NCBI GenBank assembly: GCA_036555665.1
Contig: DATBKW010000266.1
Coordinates: 1 to 14,333 of the forward strand
Origin: JAOPZW01 sp036555665
GTDB lineage: Bacteria > Actinomycetota > Thermoleophilia > Solirubrobacterales > Solirubrobacteraceae
Length of the DNA: 14,333 nt
Direction of reading: 5' to 3'
The notes beneath the pieces were generated by a model. That model saw only the letters and a program-made list of their open reading frames with translations. It was not told the DNA's origin and did no database searches. This document shows, piece after piece, positions 12,782 to 14,333 of the stretch. Numbering within the stretch: position 1 is the first letter of the stretch; every line of letters starts with the position of its first letter. Both the position numbers and the translations under genes were made by a program.

Positions 12782-13960
12782 TCAGCTCCCGAGCACGGCG
12801 GCCAGCCGCCGCTCGATGGCGGCGCCCACGGCCTCGCGCACCGGGCCCTCCTCGAAGCGCTCGACGAGCGCCTGCAGGAAGCCCTCGATGACCAGGCGCT
12901 GCGCGGCGGCCTCGGGCAGGCCGTGCGCGCGCAGGTAGAAGAGCTGCTCGCGGTCGATCTGGGCGATGGCGGCCGCGTGGGTGCAGCGCACGTCGTTGGC
13001 CAGGATCTCGAGCCCCGGGATCGCGTCGGCGTGCGCGCGCTTGGAGAGCAGCAGGTTGCGCGACTCCTGGAAGGCGTCGGTGCGCTGCGCGCCCGGATCG
13101 ACCTTGATCATGCCGCGCCAGACGGCGCTCGAGCGGTCGGCGAGGATGCCGCGGAAGGCGAGGTCGCTGGTGGTGTCGGGCGCCGCGTGCTCCTGGAGCG
13201 TGTCGAAGTCGACGTGCTGGCGCCCGCGCGTGGCGTAGGCGCCGGTGACCGTGCCGTGCGCGCCGGGGCCGGCGAGCTGGGTCTCCTGGAAGACCTTGCC
13301 GTTGGCCGAGCCGAAGCCGAGGGTGATCCAGTCCAGCGAGGCGTCGCGCCCGACGGTCGCGCGCTGGGTGCCGAACACCCAGGTCGACTCCTCGAGATCC
13401 TGCAGGTCGACGAAGCGCAGCCGCGCGTTCTGGCCGACGACCAGCTCGACGACGCCGTTGACGAGGCCCTCCGGCGCCGAGGCCGACTCGTGCCACACCG
13501 AGGCCTGCGCGCCCTCCTCGAGAACGACGAGCAGCCGCCAGTGCAGCGCGGTGCCGGCCTGCTCGTGAGCGGTCGAGACCACGATCGGCGCCTCGATCGT
13601 CGTGTTGCGCGGGACGTAGACGAAGGTGCCGTCGGTCCAGTGCGCGTCGTTGCGCGCCACGAACGGGCTGTCGCCGCGCACGACCGAGCCCAGGTGGCGT
13701 TCGACCAGCTCGGCGTGCTCCTCGGCCGCCTGCGCGAGCGGCAGGACGATGGCGCCCTCCGGGGGCGCCTCGTCGAGGCCGAACGAACTCGGCGCCGTGC
13801 CGCCCGGGGCGACCGGATGGGCATCGAGGTCGAGCTTGTCGATGGGCGTGAACTCCCAGCCCGCGGTGCCGCGGAACGTGGGCAGCTCGAGTTCGGCCAA
13901 GCGAGCAAGCGCCGCCTCGCGGCGGCGCTCGAGAGCGGCGGTCGCGGTGGCCTCAGCCAA
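12782..13960 (-). CDS. sufD: Fe-S cluster assembly protein SufD
   Basis: This 392-residue protein is SufD, the partner of SufB in the SufBC2D scaffold that builds iron-sulphur clusters in the cytoplasm. The N-terminal helical part contains the typical GWEFTPIDKLDLD opening (34-46). The middle is a long right-handed beta-helix (about 100-320), with family sequences such as WTDGTFVYVPRNTTIEAPI and FRGILADRSSAVWRGMIKV. The C-terminal segment ANDVRCTHAAAIAQIDREQLFYLRAHGL carries Cys326 and His328; the His corresponds to the conserved cluster-assembly His at the SufB-SufD interface. Length is normal. The start is TTG 13960, chosen because GGAGGG (13971-13966) lies five bases upstream. That TTG overlaps the end of sufB by 8 nt, so the proteins are translated together. 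No sufC, sufS or sufU follows; they must lie beyond sufB or elsewhere. Confidence 0.95.
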   Translation of the reverse strand: MAEATATAALERRREAALARLAELELPTFRGTAGWEFTPIDKLDLDAHPVAPGGTAPSSFGLDEAPPEGAIVLPLAQAAEEHAELVERHLGSVVRGDSPFVARNDAHWTDGTFVYVPRNTTIEAPIVVSTAHEQAGTALHWRLLVVLEEGAQASVWHESASAPEGLVNGVVELVVGQNARLRFVDLQDLEESTWVFGTQRATVGRDASLDWITLGFGSANGKVFQETQLAGPGAHGTVTGAYATRGRQHVDFDTLQEHAAPDTTSDLAFRGILADRSSAVWRGMIKVDPGAQRTDAFQESRNLLLSKRAHADAIPGLEILANDVRCTHAAAIAQIDREQLFYLRAHGLPEAAAQRLVIEGFLQALVERFEEGPVREAVGAAIERRLAAVLGS

Positions 13961-14333
13961 TCGAACCCTCCATCTGCAGCTCGATGAGGCGGTTCATCTC
14001 CACGGCGTACTCCATCGGCAGCTCCTTGACGATCGGCTCGATGAAGCCGTTGACGATGAGCTTGCCGGCCTCGTCCTCGGGGATGCCGTGGGCCATGAGG
14101 TAGAAGAGCTGCTCCTCGCCGACCTTGGAGACGGTCGCCTCGTGGCCGACGTCGACGTCGTCCTCGCCGATGCGGATCGTCGGGTAGGTGTCCGAGCGGC
14201 TCTCCTCGTCGAGCAGGAGCGCGTCGCAGACGACCTTGGACTTCGAGCCGTGGGCGCCCTTGGCGACCTCGAGCAGGCCGCGGTAGGACGAGCGCCCGCC
14301 GTCCTTGGAGATCGACTTGGCGAAGATGTTCGA
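13953..14333 (-). CDS. sufB: Fe-S cluster assembly protein SufB (3' part; gene continues past window edge)
   Basis: The last 126 residues of SufB are encoded here, running off the right edge, so the start is not visible. The fragment begins SNIFAKSISKDGGRSSYRGL. It includes the conserved KVVCDALLLDEESRSDTYP segment, whose Cys matches the essential cysteine of SufB at the SufB-SufD interface. VGHEATVSKVGEEQLFYL follows with the conserved HEA residues, and the protein ends LQMEGSIG. These match the beta-helix end and C-terminal helical domain of SufB. The frame is open without interruption to the edge. The TGA at 13955-13953 overlaps the sufD start. SufB with SufD and the ATPase SufC forms the cluster scaffold; sufC probably lies upstream, outside the window, since it is not downstream of sufD. 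Confidence 0.95.
   Translation of the reverse strand, partial: SNIFAKSISKDGGRSSYRGLLEVAKGAHGSKSKVVCDALLLDEESRSDTYPTIRIGEDDVDVGHEATVSKVGEEQLFYLMAHGIPEDEAGKLIVNGFIEPIVKELPMEYAVEMNRLIELQMEGSIG

Noticed and set aside
12765..12786. Two short palindromes between sufD and the RTX gene as a terminator
   Set aside because: Stems are only five bases with almost no loop and no T-run; at most an operator-like element.
11424..12938. 504-codon open frame on the plus strand opposite the RTX gene, with repeated Val/Ala-rich units
   Set aside because: It is the antisense of the 27-bp RTX repeats; the minus strand has a signal peptide and clear GGxGxD repeats, so this frame is a composition shadow.

Overview
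This window is high-GC bacterial chromosome with tightly packed genes, frequent GTG starts, one TTG start and 4-10 nt gene overlaps. The gene set (ECF sigma/anti-sigma pair, c-di-AMP riboswitch on a cell-wall hydrolase, SelenBP/methanethiol oxidase, secreted calcium-binding repeat protein, SufB-SufD) points to an actinobacterium. A Thermoleophilia/Solirubrobacterales-like organism is my best guess; this is inference, as no rRNA or other strong marker is present. I see no tRNA, rRNA, insertion sequence, phage gene or CRISPR array.

Layout from left to right. An ArfB-type ribosome-rescue hydrolase (+) meets a sigma/anti-sigma operon (-) tail to tail with a 1-nt gap. The sigma gene diverges from an eight-helix membrane class III nucleotidyl cyclase (+), which ends at a hairpin shared with a secreted NlpC/P60 endopeptidase carrying two peptidoglycan-binding domains (-). 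That hydrolase is preceded by a well-conserved ydaO-type c-di-AMP riboswitch. Then follows an M20 metallopeptidase (-), whose start lies about 20 nt from the divergent start of a PrxQ/BCP peroxiredoxin (+). The peroxiredoxin overlaps a two-HKD phospholipase D-like gene by 4 nt, and this in turn overlaps the end of a LOG-family gene (-) by 16 bp.

The second half opens with an unrecognised Pro/Arg-rich protein and a small membrane protein in tandem (+). Next is a two-gene operon (+): an SBP56/methanethiol oxidase and a 210-residue membrane protein with histidines in at least four predicted helices. This operon ends in an inverted repeat whose two arms contain both its own stop codon and that of the opposing gene, a secreted RTX-like repeat protein (-). 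The window closes with sufD (TTG start) and the 3' part of sufB (-), part of the Fe-S cluster assembly operon.

The most interesting units are the SelenBP-membrane protein pair, a candidate uncharacterised metal or maturation partner of methanethiol oxidase, and the c-di-AMP control of the cell-wall hydrolase. Most of the window is ordinary housekeeping or accessory chromosome; I did not find a clearly new defence or mobile system.
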